Source: Aquitalea palustris (GTDB lineage Bacteria; Pseudomonadota; Gammaproteobacteria; Burkholderiales; Chromobacteriaceae). From it: a DNA stretch of 64,000 nucleotides. Shown here one piece after another: positions 9,217 through 17,651 of the stretch (positions within the stretch are counted from its first letter, which is position 1; every line of letters begins with the position of its first letter). Under the pieces are notes generated by a model. It ran no database searches and was not told where the DNA came from. It saw only the letters and a program-made list of their open reading frames with translations. Location: NCBI RefSeq assembly GCF_003693445.1, contig NZ_RFAR01000046.1, positions 28,800-92,799 of the forward strand, given 5' to 3'. A program made the position numbers and the translations under genes.

Positions 9217-11367
9217 TCAGGGCAGAATGGTGGTGATCTGCTTTTTCAGCTCTTGCTTCAGTGCCTGCTGCTTTTCACCTTCGGTCTTCTTGCCCTTGAC
9301 CATGGCGTTGAAGTCCAGCGCATACACCGGCGCATTCAGCGGGCCGGTAATCTTCAGCGGTACGTTGACACCCTTCAGCCGGCTGAACTCCTGTGGATTG
9401 GCCTGTACATCCATGGTGTAGTCGACGATGTTCTGCGTCAGATCCACCTTGCCTGAACCTTTCACATTGACCAGCTGCGAAGCCAGCTGCATGTTCTGGT
9501 TGCGGGCCACACCCTTGTCCAGCCGGAAGCCGGCGGACAGGGTGGAGAAGGTGGTTTTCTGATCGGCCTGGGCCTGGGTATTCCACTCTTTCAGCTCGGC
9601 CGGCAGGTTTTTCAGGGCGGCAACCAGGTCGATGCCGGTCAGCGCACCCTTGTTCAGGCTGGTTTCCACCGTGCCGGTCAGGGTATTGCGCAGGTCGAGG
9701 AAGGATTTGCCATCCGCACTGATGTCAACCTGGCCATTGCCCTTGCCATCGAGACGGCTGAAGTTGAACAGATCGACCAGCAGCGGGCGGATGTTCATGT
9801 CCTTCAGTGTCTGCTTGACCTCCAGGTGCGGTGTATCGCGGCGCGCCAGCAGGATGTCACCTTGCAAACGGCCCTGGTAGATGTCGGCCGACATCTGGTC
9901 CAGCTCCAGTTCGCGCGGGTTGACGCGCACGCTGGCGCTCAGATTGTTCATGCGGAAGCGGCCCATGGCCAGTTCGCCGATGGCGATCTTGCCGGTCAGG
10001 TCGAAGTAATCGAGCCAGTCCAGCGGAATCGGCTTGCTGTCCTGGAAGATGGCCACCGGATCGCCCTTGCTTTCCGGCAGGTAGCGGTTGAGGTCGAGCT
10101 TGCCGACCGACAGGGTGGCTTCATGACGCGGCTTCATCAGGCCAAACTGGCTGACTGTTACCGACAGGTCGGAGCCGTCCAGCTTGCCGGCCACGCGCAG
10201 ATTCAGCCGCGGCTCGTCCAGGTCTCCATCCAGCGCGCCTTCCATACTGGAAAACAGCTTGCCGCGCGGCAGCAGCGGCGTGGTGAGCGTGGCGGTCATG
10301 TTCAGCGGCTGCATGCGCAGCTGCTTCATGCCCATCAGTGCCAGCGGGGCATCCAGCTTGAAGTTGAGCCGGGTATCGCCGGCCTGCCAGTTGAAATCAC
10401 CCTTGACCTTGTCTGCGGCCAGTCCGCCTTCGGTGAACTTGAGGTTGTCCAGGCCGGCATCCAGCTGGTACTGGCTGTGGGCATAGCTGAGCTTGCCGCC
10501 CAGATGGGCCGACGGCATGGTGATTTCATTGAAGCTGGCGTTCAGCTCCGGCACTTTCAGCTCGAGCTGGCTGCTGGGGCGCTCGCTGCTGAAACTGAAG
10601 CTCAGATCCTTGCCCGAGGTTTGCAGCGTGGCGAAATTCAGCTTGTACTGACCCGTGGCGGCAAACTTGCTCTCGCCCAGTCCTGGCAGCTCGGACAAGG
10701 CAACGGCATCCACTTTTTCCAGGCTGACCTGATCGTCCTGAATGGTGAGCGGGGTGCTGATGGCCAGGCGGATGGGGCGTTTACCATTGCTGAGAATGGC
10801 GGCGGCGCTCAGGTTGGCACTGCTGCGCAGGTCGTCGGCATCCAGGCTGATGGTATCCAGTTTCTGGTCATTGCCGGTCACGCGGTCGGAATAGAGCAGT
10901 GTGCCTTCACGCACCAGCAGGCTGTCCAGCTTCATGCTGACGTTGCCCGGCGTATGGTGCTGGAACAGGTCCATCACCGACAGCCGGCCATCGGCGGCAC
11001 GGATGATGCTGGCACTGACGCCATGCAGCTCCAGCGCCTTGATTTCGCGGTTGCCGGTCAATAGCGGCAGCCAGGACAGATAGACGTCCAGCTGCTCCAC
11101 CCGGGCAAAAGGCAGACTGCTGCCCGGCTCGCTGATGGTGAGCTGGTGAATGCTGAGGCCGGGCGAGGGGAATAGCGTGGGGGTGATCTTGCCTTCCACC
11201 ACTACCTGGCGCTGGGTATCGCGCAGCGAGGCGGCGAGGGTGGTGCGGATCGATGCTTCATCGAATTTCCAGAAAATCAGTGCCTGGGTGATGACAAACA
11301 GCGTCAGCAGCGTCGTTGCGCCGTAGACCGAGATACGAAGCCATAGCCGGCCGGAGTTCCATTTCAT
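9217..11367 (-). CDS. AsmA family protein
   Basis: 716 aa. One N-terminal membrane helix (residues 11-31) precedes a long beta-rich periplasmic region with the AsmA N-terminal domain and AsmA_2 C-terminal domain (LTGVDLVAAL-like, here LTGIDLVAALKNLPAE). AsmA/TamB/YhdP-like proteins are bridge-like lipid-transfer proteins that affect outer-membrane phospholipid balance. Monocistronic as far as can be seen; its upstream region carries a copy of the 110-bp dispersed repeat. Confidence 0.88.
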   Translation of the reverse strand: MKWNSGRLWLRISVYGATTLLTLFVITQALIFWKFDEASIRTTLAASLRDTQRQVVVEGKITPTLFPSPGLSIHQLTISEPGSSLPFARVEQLDVYLSWLPLLTGNREIKALELHGVSASIIRAADGRLSVMDLFQHHTPGNVSMKLDSLLVREGTLLYSDRVTGNDQKLDTISLDADDLRSSANLSAAAILSNGKRPIRLAISTPLTIQDDQVSLEKVDAVALSELPGLGESKFAATGQYKLNFATLQTSGKDLSFSFSSERPSSQLELKVPELNASFNEITMPSAHLGGKLSYAHSQYQLDAGLDNLKFTEGGLAADKVKGDFNWQAGDTRLNFKLDAPLALMGMKQLRMQPLNMTATLTTPLLPRGKLFSSMEGALDGDLDEPRLNLRVAGKLDGSDLSVTVSQFGLMKPRHEATLSVGKLDLNRYLPESKGDPVAIFQDSKPIPLDWLDYFDLTGKIAIGELAMGRFRMNNLSASVRVNPRELELDQMSADIYQGRLQGDILLARRDTPHLEVKQTLKDMNIRPLLVDLFNFSRLDGKGNGQVDISADGKSFLDLRNTLTGTVETSLNKGALTGIDLVAALKNLPAELKEWNTQAQADQKTTFSTLSAGFRLDKGVARNQNMQLASQLVNVKGSGKVDLTQNIVDYTMDVQANPQEFSRLKGVNVPLKITGPLNAPVYALDFNAMVKGKKTEGEKQQALKQELKKQITTILP

Positions 11368-11390
11368 GAGTGCGTCTTCGGGGGGCTAAG

Positions 11391-11500
11391 AGCGGCTAGC
11401 GAAATAGCGTAGCGTGCCTGGGGCAAGGCGTGCCGACGCTGACAGTACATGGGTACGGCCAGGAGGCGCAACGCAGCAGCAGGGGTTTGGCTAGCGGCTC
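11391..11500. repeat. 110-bp MITE-like dispersed repeat, copy A
   Basis: Roughly 75% identical by eye to 39,039-39,148, same length and orientation. The ends are inverted: GCGGCTAGCGAAA at the left and TTTGGCTAGCGGC at the right. Copy B has GCTAAC/GTTAGC at the same two positions, so the ends co-vary. No ORF. It sits 24 bases upstream of the asmA start, so it could be part of that leader or promoter. Confidence 0.6.
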
Positions 11501-12023
11501 TAGGCAGGATGATGTCGTTTGCAAGCATGGTGTGGCTGACAGGGCTTGGCAGCCGCTTGCCCAAGTTTGGCAAAGCCAAAATATTACCGGGCAGCCGGCA
11601 TTTGTAAAGCGTGGATTTTAGCATGCTTTAGCAGACTGGCCGTAATCGGCTGGCCAGCTGCGGGAAATGGCAGGCAGCAGGGGATTGGGCGGCAATGTCG
11701 CTGCTGAATCCTGCTCAGCATTGGCACAGCCATTGGTGGCTGGGACTTTGCCCAAAACTGCCAGCACCGGCCGGGCACTCTGCCTGCTGCAGTCGAGTGT
11801 AGTGGCGGACACGGCTTTTGCCCGGCGCAGCACGGGGGCTTGTCTGCGACAATTTCAGCATTTTTGCCACGCGCAGGAGGCAGGAAAACGACGCGGCCTG
11901 GCGGCTTGTCACGTGTCGTGCATTCACTTGATCTGCCGCAAATGCCTGCACGGCAGCAAAGCGCAGCATCCCATCCACAACAGTATTAGTAAATAATTAT
12001 TTATGGATTGAAGGATGTGTTCG
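11501..12023. other. Intergenic region upstream of the ammonium transporter
   Basis: 522 bases with no supported gene; short frames here lack ribosome-binding sites and family resemblance. A 14-bp palindrome TAAATAATTATTTA (11,990-12,003) lies just before the amtB ribosome-binding site GAAGG. A sigma-54-like element is listed separately. I see nothing else. Confidence 0.6.
11736..11752 (+). promoter_or_regulatory. Possible sigma-54 (-24/-12) promoter for amtB
   Basis: GTGGCTGGGACTTTGCC has GG and GC exactly 12 bases apart (11,738 and 11,750) and keeps TGGC and TTGC, but differs from consensus at two positions of the -24 element and at the last base. amtB is a classical NtrC/sigma-54 target. 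The site is 270 bases before the start codon, which is long, so this is tentative. Confidence 0.3.
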
Positions 12024-13268
12024 ATGACAAATTCACTCATGCCGCTTAATGTCGGCAATACCGGCTTCATGCTGCTGTGTGCCAGCCTGGTGATGTTGAT
12101 GACGCCTGGTCTGGCTTTCTTTTATGGTGGTCTGGTCGGCCGCAAGAATGTGCTGACCATCATGGCCCAAAGCTTCATGTCACTGGGCTGGACCACGGTG
12201 CTGTGGTTTGCCTTTGGCTATTCGATGTGCTTTGGCCCGACATGGCATGGCATTGTGGGCGACCCCACCTACTACGCCTTCATGCACGGCGTTACCCTGC
12301 ATACCATGTATACCGGCAACGATGCCGGCATACCGCTGATCGTGCACGTGGCCTACCAGATGATGTTTGCCATCATCACCCCGGCGCTGATCACCGGGGC
12401 TTTCGCCAACCGGGTGACGGTGAAAGCGTATTTCCTGTTTCTCACCGGCTGGCTGATTTTTGTCTATTTCCCCTTTGTCCACATGATATGGAGTCCTGAT
12501 GGCCTGCTGGCCAAGTGGGGCGTGCTGGACTTTGCCGGCGGTATCGTGGTGCACAACACCGCCGGTTTTGCCGCGCTGGCCTCTGTACTGTATGTGGGAC
12601 GGCGCTCGGTGGTGGAAAACAAACCGCACAATGTACCACTGATTGCCCTGGGTACTGGCCTGCTGTGGTTTGGCTGGTATGGCTTTAATGCCGGCTCGGA
12701 ACTGCGGGTGGATTACATCACCGCATCGGCCTTCCTCAATACTGACGTCGCCGCCTCGTTTGCCGGCACAGCCTGGTTTTTCCTGGAGTGGTCGCATGCG
12801 CGGCAACCCAAGTTCATCGGCTTGCTGACTGGTGCGGTGGCTGGCCTTGCCACCATTACGCCGGCGGCTGGTTATGTCTCGCTGGGTACTGCTGCCGTCA
12901 TCGGTGTGATCGCTGCGGTGGTGTGCTATTACGCAGTGCAATTGAAAAACCGTCTGGGCTGGGATGATGCGCTGGATGTGTGGGGCGTGCACGGTGTGGG
13001 CGGCCTGTTGGGCACATTGCTGCTGGGGGTGTTTGCCAGCAAGGCCTGGAACCCGGCCGGTGCCGATGGCCTGTTGATGGGCAACCCGGATTTCCTGTGG
13101 AAACAGGTGGTGGCGGCAGTGGTGTCCGGCTTGTGGGCCTTCGGCTTTACCTACGGCATGCTCTGGCTGATCAACAAGATGACCCCCGTGTTGATTGACG
13201 AACACACGCAGGAAACCGGCCTGGATCAAACCCTGCATGGCGAGGAAGCCTACAGCGGTTCGCTGTGA
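12024..13268 (+). CDS. amtB: Ammonium transporter (Amt/MEP/Rh family)
   Basis: 414 aa from the ATG at 12,024, chosen because GAAGG lies 9 bases upstream; an ATG at 12,015 would abut the ribosome-binding site. About 11 membrane helices. Family motifs visible: GLAFFYGGLVGRKN near residue 32, the ammonium-twin region FAGGIVVHNTAGFAAL, and DDALDVWGVHGVGG with the second pore histidine. No cleavable signal, unlike enterobacterial AmtB. No glnK/glnB partner next to it, which is less usual. Confidence 0.95.
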   Translation: MTNSLMPLNVGNTGFMLLCASLVMLMTPGLAFFYGGLVGRKNVLTIMAQSFMSLGWTTVLWFAFGYSMCFGPTWHGIVGDPTYYAFMHGVTLHTMYTGNDAGIPLIVHVAYQMMFAIITPALITGAFANRVTVKAYFLFLTGWLIFVYFPFVHMIWSPDGLLAKWGVLDFAGGIVVHNTAGFAALASVLYVGRRSVVENKPHNVPLIALGTGLLWFGWYGFNAGSELRVDYITASAFLNTDVAASFAGTAWFFLEWSHARQPKFIGLLTGAVAGLATITPAAGYVSLGTAAVIGVIAAVVCYYAVQLKNRLGWDDALDVWGVHGVGGLLGTLLLGVFASKAWNPAGADGLLMGNPDFLWKQVVAAVVSGLWAFGFTYGMLWLINKMTPVLIDEHTQETGLDQTLHGEEAYSGSL

Positions 13269-13287
13269 CTGAATGATTGCTAAAACC

Positions 13288-13316
13288 AAGCCCCCAGCCT
13301 TGCGGTATGGGGGCTT
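13288..13316 (+). terminator. Hairpin after amtB
   Basis: 9-bp stem AAGCCCCCA / TGGGGGCTT with an 11-base loop, 20 bases after the amtB stop. U-run poor (TTGTGCTGG), so termination efficiency is uncertain. Confidence 0.6.
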
Positions 13317-13457
13317 GTGCTGGTGACGTGGAGTAGGGGCATCGGTAGTTTGCTCGCTGCTTCGCGGCCATCCTCTGCGCTTGTCTTGCACACTTCATAC
13401 TATATGTGGCTTTTGCATACAAAAAACAGGCTGGGCGAATGAGGTGATTTAATTTAT

Positions 13458-13476
13458 GATAATGATTCTCATTAAC
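13458..13476 (+). promoter_or_regulatory. Fur box upstream of TonB receptor
   Basis: GATAATGATTCTCATTAAC matches 16 of 19 positions of the consensus Fur box (GATAATGATAATCATTATC). It lies 14-32 bases before the receptor start codon, where bound Fur-Fe(II) would block transcription or early elongation. Supports iron-repressed expression of the receptor and probably the PepSY gene behind it. Confidence 0.85.
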
Positions 13477-13489
13477 ATAATAATGCTTC

Positions 13490-15601
13490 ATGAAAACTGC
13501 CGCCGTCTTGTCCAGCACCCTCTTGCTCCTGACCTCTGTGACCACCAAAGCCGATGATGCTGTAACGTTGGATATGGTTTCGGTTACTTCCAATATCGAT
13601 AACAACCCGCAGCACAGTTACCAGAGCCGCACTACCAGTGTGGCCGGCTATGCCCAAAGCAGCATGGACACTCCGCAGGCGGTGCAAAGTGTCACCCCAC
13701 AAACCCTGGCTGACAAGCAGGTGAAAACCCTGGCCGAGGCCGTCAGTACGGTGAGTGGCATTGTGGAAAGCAACACGCTGGCCGGGATACAGGATAGCTT
13801 CACCCGCCGCGGCTTTGGCGAGCGTAACGATGGCAGCATTCTGCGTGATGGCGTGCGCTCTTATCTGATGAGCAATTTCGACGCCACGACGGAATCGGTA
13901 GAAGTGCTGAAAGGCCCGGCCTCCTTGCTATACGGTATTCAGGAGCCCGGCGGGGTCATCAATGTCATCAGTAAAAAACCGGAAAACATTCCCCAAACCA
14001 CTCTCAGCGGGCAAAGCAGCAGCTTTGGTGGCGGCTCGGTCACGCTGGACACGACCGGCCCCATTGGCGACTCCAACCTTGCCTATCGCCTGATTGCCGA
14101 CAAGCAGGATACCGACTACTGGCGCAACTTTGGCAGTACCAAGCGCACCATGATTGCACCATCCCTGGCCTGGAATGATGAGCGCAACAAGCTGCTGCTG
14201 TCCTACCAGTACACGGATTTTTCCATGCCCTGGGATCGCGGTACGGTGTTTTACAATGGCAAGCCGCTGAATGTGTCCCGCGAGACACGGCTGGGTGATT
14301 TGCTGGATGTGGCCCAAGGCAGGACACAGGCGGCCACCGCCAGCTATGGCCGGGTATTGAACAGCCAATGGACGCTGGATACCCAGCTCGCCTGGAATGA
14401 AATCAGCTATAGCAACTACGAAACCCGCGCCACCGCCTATAATGCGCGTACTGGCGTGCTAACCCGCAGGCTGGATGGCAATGTGGTCAACAACAGCACG
14501 CTGGCCCTGTCCAGCAAGTTGCAAGGCGATATTTCCATTCTGGGGCAGAACCACAAACCGGTAATCGGGCTGGATGTCACCCAGTTTCGCGAGCTGCGTT
14601 CGGACACCTTCCGCGGTAGTGCCAGCAGCCTGACCCAATTGAATGTCAACAATCCGGTGTATGGCCGTGTTAGCAGCGCCAATACCACATTGAGCGCCAG
14701 CCAGAGCGACAACCGTAGCACCATCAATACCCAATCCCTGCTGCTGATGGACAACTGGGCGCTATCACCGGCATGGCGCACCACCTACGGTCTGCGTTAT
14801 CAGCATTACCAGCAGGAAGATGGCGTAGGGCGACCTTATGTGGTGAGTGACCGTAGCGATGGCTACACCGCCCTGCCGCAGTTCGGCCTGATCTACACAC
14901 TGACGCCCCACTGGTCGCTCTACGGTAGTTACAGCACATCGTTCCAGCCCAATGCGGCGAGCGATGGCCAAAGCTTTGCCCCGGAACGCGGGGTATCGCA
15001 CGAAGCAGGTATCAAGCTGGAAGACCACGGCATCAGTGCTACTGCCGCCGTATTCCATATCGAGAAAACCAATGTGGTGGCCACCGATACCGACGGCATC
15101 GACAAAGCCATGGGCAAGGTACGCTCGCAGGGGGTGGAACTGGATGTCAGCGGTGAAATCACCAAAAAACTGTCGCTCACCCTGGCCTTGGCCTACACCA
15201 ATGCCATCGTCACCAGTGATCCGGTTTATGCCGGCAAGCAGCTGTACAACGTGCCAAAGCGCAGCGGCAGCATCAATCTGGCCTACGATCTGGGCAATGA
15301 TGTGTTTGGCAACCACTGGCGTATAGGCGGCGGCACCCGCTACGTGGGCGAGCGTCAGGGGGATGCGGCCAACTCCTTCCAGCTGCCGTCTTACACCGTG
15401 ACCGATGCCTTCATCGCCTGGCAAACCCGCCTGCGTGGCAAAAAGCTGGAAATCCAGGCCAATCTGAAAAACGTATTCGACAAAACCTACTACGCCTCCA
15501 GTACCGGCACCACCACCACCACGAGCAGCAGCGGCAGCGTATCCACCGTGCGTCTGGGCGACCCACGCGAGCTACTGGTCAAGGCCAGCCTCACCTTCTG
15601 A
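13490..15601 (+). CDS. TonB-dependent siderophore receptor
   Basis: 703 aa. Signal peptide at about residues 1-21 (cleavage near TKA/DD). The plug domain covers about 50-165 (TPQAVQSVTPQTL, RRGFGERNDGSILRDGVR), then a 22-strand barrel ending in the outer-membrane terminal Phe (KASLTF). The layout is that of TIGR01783-type ferrisiderophore receptors. The ligand cannot be told from sequence. A Fur box overlaps the promoter, and a PepSY gene 147 bases downstream probably reduces or handles the imported ferric chelate. The ribosome-binding site at the ATG is poor. Confidence 0.92.
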   Translation: MKTAAVLSSTLLLLTSVTTKADDAVTLDMVSVTSNIDNNPQHSYQSRTTSVAGYAQSSMDTPQAVQSVTPQTLADKQVKTLAEAVSTVSGIVESNTLAGIQDSFTRRGFGERNDGSILRDGVRSYLMSNFDATTESVEVLKGPASLLYGIQEPGGVINVISKKPENIPQTTLSGQSSSFGGGSVTLDTTGPIGDSNLAYRLIADKQDTDYWRNFGSTKRTMIAPSLAWNDERNKLLLSYQYTDFSMPWDRGTVFYNGKPLNVSRETRLGDLLDVAQGRTQAATASYGRVLNSQWTLDTQLAWNEISYSNYETRATAYNARTGVLTRRLDGNVVNNSTLALSSKLQGDISILGQNHKPVIGLDVTQFRELRSDTFRGSASSLTQLNVNNPVYGRVSSANTTLSASQSDNRSTINTQSLLLMDNWALSPAWRTTYGLRYQHYQQEDGVGRPYVVSDRSDGYTALPQFGLIYTLTPHWSLYGSYSTSFQPNAASDGQSFAPERGVSHEAGIKLEDHGISATAAVFHIEKTNVVATDTDGIDKAMGKVRSQGVELDVSGEITKKLSLTLALAYTNAIVTSDPVYAGKQLYNVPKRSGSINLAYDLGNDVFGNHWRIGGGTRYVGERQGDAANSFQLPSYTVTDAFIAWQTRLRGKKLEIQANLKNVFDKTYYASSTGTTTTTSSSGSVSTVRLGDPRELLVKASLTF

Positions 15602-15748
15602 TCTGCAGTTATTGCTAGCGGAGCGGGCTCTGGTCAGGCTGCTAGGCCAGCACCCGCTCCGTCGATACCGCCAGCCCCTACCCGCCAGCGCCTTAACACA
15701 GGCTGCGCGGGCAGTTGACGAGGGCCTCCTGACTGATCTGGACAATCT

Positions 15749-16825
15749 ATGAAACGCATCATCATCCTGCTACACCGCTACCTGGGCCTGGCTGCCGCCC
15801 TGTTTGCCATCGTGCTGGGCTGTAGCGGCAGCCTGTTGGTATTTCGCCAGGAACTACAGCCAACCATTCCCGCACAGACCCTGCCAGCGCAGAGCTCCCC
15901 GGCCAACTACCAAGCCGGCTACGACACCATCCGCGCCCTTCATCCACGAGGCGAGGTCACGCTGCGGCTAGCCGATAGCAGGCAGGACGCCATCGAGGCC
16001 CGGATACGCATGCCAGGCCACGAAGACAACACGCTATGGCTGGACCCGGTGAGCGGAAAAATCTTGCCAGTTGCCAACAGCACTACAGATGGCTGGCGCT
16101 GGCTGCATTCTCTGCATGAGCGCCTGCTACTCAGTGAGGGCAAAACATGGGTGGGCGGGGTGGGCGTGGTTATCTTGCTGGTACTGCTAAGCGGCATCAT
16201 TCACTGGTGGCCAAAAAACTGGGCAAAGGCCTGGCGAGTGCGCAGCGACAAAGGCTTGGCCATACTGATTGGCGACCTGCACCGCTGTGCCGGTGCGGCC
16301 ATGCTGCTGCTGTTGTTGCTAAGTACACTCAGTGGCTTGGTCCTGGCGTTCAATCAGCCTATCCGCAACTGGCTGACTCCGGCCGGCCACGGCAAGGCAG
16401 GAAAACAAAGGCTGATCAAGGCCGATGTGCCACGTTTGCCACTGGACAGGCTGGTCAGTGTTGCCCAGCGCCAGTTACCCCAAGGCCGGCTGACCAGCAT
16501 CAGCATCAGTGCCCAGCCAGCCAAACCTGTGACATTGCGCCTGCGCCTGCCGGGGGAGCTACACCCCAATGGCAGTACCCTGCTCAGCCTCGACCCCTAT
16601 CACGCCACTGTGCTGAAACTGGAAAAAACGGAAGAGACCACGCCGTGGCGGCGGATTAGCAGCTGGGCACTGGTATTGCATGACGGGAGTATTGGCGGGC
16701 TGACACAACGTATATTGATGTGCGCCAGTGGACTGCTACTGATGTTGCTGGGCATTTCGGGTGTCTATCAATGGCTGGCACGTCGCAACAAGCGGCTGGG
16801 GCTGGCAAAAGCGGCATCAACATAA
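15749..16825 (+). CDS. PepSY-domain membrane protein (iron-siderophore reductase-like)
   Basis: 358 aa with four predicted membrane helices: residues 10-32, about 135-155, about 178-200 and about 315-340. PepSY domains lie in the periplasmic loops. The family (PiuB/FsrB type) includes inner-membrane ferric-siderophore reductases encoded beside TonB receptors; H9, H116 and nearby histidines could bind haem. The position behind the Fur-controlled receptor supports a role in releasing iron from the chelate. Substrate unknown. Confidence 0.8.
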   Translation: MKRIIILLHRYLGLAAALFAIVLGCSGSLLVFRQELQPTIPAQTLPAQSSPANYQAGYDTIRALHPRGEVTLRLADSRQDAIEARIRMPGHEDNTLWLDPVSGKILPVANSTTDGWRWLHSLHERLLLSEGKTWVGGVGVVILLVLLSGIIHWWPKNWAKAWRVRSDKGLAILIGDLHRCAGAAMLLLLLLSTLSGLVLAFNQPIRNWLTPAGHGKAGKQRLIKADVPRLPLDRLVSVAQRQLPQGRLTSISISAQPAKPVTLRLRLPGELHPNGSTLLSLDPYHATVLKLEKTEETTPWRRISSWALVLHDGSIGGLTQRILMCASGLLLMLLGISGVYQWLARRNKRLGLAKAAST

Positions 16826-17492
16826 AATGGCTACACAATGCCTGAGCCCTGCGCCAAGCAGCAGGCAAAAACCAAAGCAGCCTGGATATCATCCCGGCTG
16901 CAAGATCGTGAAGTCTGCCCCATTTTTGGTGAGTGGCTAGGTTTTTCGTGTTACCGCCATGTCAGCTATATCTTGTTTTGCATGGTAGTCATCTCCCACT
17001 CAGTGCCTAGACAGGCACACAGAAGCCCGCCGTTGTTCACCGAGCGGGACAAGGCGAAGGCCTTGAGGAAACGGTTCGCCGGAATGTGCTTGCTGAGGTC
17101 GGCCCCAGCCAGGCAAGCCGCGATCTGAGAGAAGATGTGGGGTGGCTCGATGGACCGTTACTCGGCCTTGGCGGACAAGCCGATGGTGCACCCCGACGTC
17201 CGCTATCGGCCACAAACCATCACTTCGGTTCGCAAGGCTGGTGACCGCTTCGGGCGAATCGCCGCGGCTTACCGCTGATCCACCGACCTCCTCCATTAGA
17301 CCGTCCGACGGCGAACAGCTTATCCCTTGCCCTTTGCGTGGTCTCCGAAGAGCAGACTCCCAGTGCACCAAACGGCGTGGATGAATCGCCGTCCTTTCTG
17401 CAAGGCAATGTTGTGTTTCCCGCTTGGCCCGTCATGGCCTAGTGATGATTATGTGAAAAAACTGCATCATTCATATGATATTGGCAATATTT
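16826..17492. other. Left boundary of accessory island: non-coding or degraded DNA
   Basis: About 670 bases without a convincing intact gene. Several overlapping frames of 60-120 codons exist on both strands, but none has a good start or a recognised family. One minus-strand fragment reads like degraded coding sequence (listed separately). The left edge of the island probably lies here. I found no copy of the tRNA-Gly 3' end that would mark a tRNA-targeted attachment site. Confidence 0.5.
16966..17157 (-). pseudogene. Coding-like fragment of unrecognised gene
   Basis: A 63-codon open stretch on the minus strand with protein-like composition (HIFSQIAACLAGADLSKHI, then NRFLKAFALSR), closed by a TAG at 16,966-16,968. 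It is preceded in frame by a TAA at 17,158-17,160 and has no ATG/GTG start. It looks like the 3' part of a gene broken during rearrangement at the island edge. Family not recognised. Confidence 0.35.
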
Positions 17493-17493
17493 A

Positions 17494-17529
17494 ACGGGTA
17501 TATTTACCCGTTTACGGGCGGTTTTACCC
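17494..17529 (+). promoter_or_regulatory. Tandem dyad sites, probable activator (UAS) binding sites
   Basis: Two sites of the form ACGGG-N6-TACCC start at 17,494 and 17,514, 20 bases (about two helical turns) apart. The first is part of a perfect 8-4-8 inverted repeat AACGGGTA/TACCCGTT (17,493-17,512); the second is imperfect outside the core. They lie 67-102 bases upstream of the -24 GG, the usual place for enhancers of sigma-54 activators. The likely binder is the HTH of the activator encoded by the last gene of the operon (23,049-24,488). Binder identity is inference. Confidence 0.7.
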
Positions 17530-17565
17530 TGCTTGTTTGGCAAGGGAAACTGCTAAATTTCATAA

Positions 17566-17578
17566 AATCAGTGACTTG
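17566..17578 (+). promoter_or_regulatory. IHF-type site between enhancer and promoter
   Basis: AATCAGTGACTTG matches all specified positions of the IHF consensus WATCARNNNNTTR. It sits between the tandem dyads and the -24/-12 promoter, where IHF bending lets a distant activator touch sigma-54 holoenzyme. The flank is AT-rich, as IHF prefers. Confidence 0.6.
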
Positions 17579-17593
17579 TGTGATGGTTGGTTG

Positions 17594-17610
17594 CTGGCAT
17601 CTCTCTTGCT
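17594..17610 (+). promoter_or_regulatory. Sigma-54 (-24/-12) promoter of the island operon
   Basis: CTGGCATCTCTCTTGCT fits YTGGCACGRNNNTTGCW except at positions 7-9: GG at 17,596-17,597 and GC at 17,608-17,609, exactly 12 bases apart. Transcription would start near 17,621, leaving a leader of about 30 bases to the AAGGGAGG ribosome-binding site (17,638-17,645) of the helicase gene. Confidence 0.8.
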
Positions 17611-17651
17611 GTAGTGATTGGTATGCCATTAATCATTAAGGGAGGTTGCTT

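Noticed and set aside
13410..13430. Extra copy of the array repeat (CAAAAAACAGGC)
   Set aside because: Only 12 bases match and the DnaA-box-like and CTGTCCCC blocks are absent.
17000..17435. Overlapping short ORFs on both strands at the island's left edge
   Set aside because: None has a good start, ribosome-binding site or recognisable family; only one fragment (16,966-17,157) was kept, at low confidence.
16826..17490. Attachment-site copy of the tRNA-Gly 3' end
   Set aside because: No stretch matching the tRNA T-arm/acceptor sequence was found at the left edge of the island.
17537..17554. Second -24/-12-like element TTGGCAAGGGAAACTGCT upstream of the island operon
   Set aside because: GG and GC are 13 bases apart instead of 12, which sigma-54 promoters do not tolerate well; the element at 17,594-17,610 has exact spacing.
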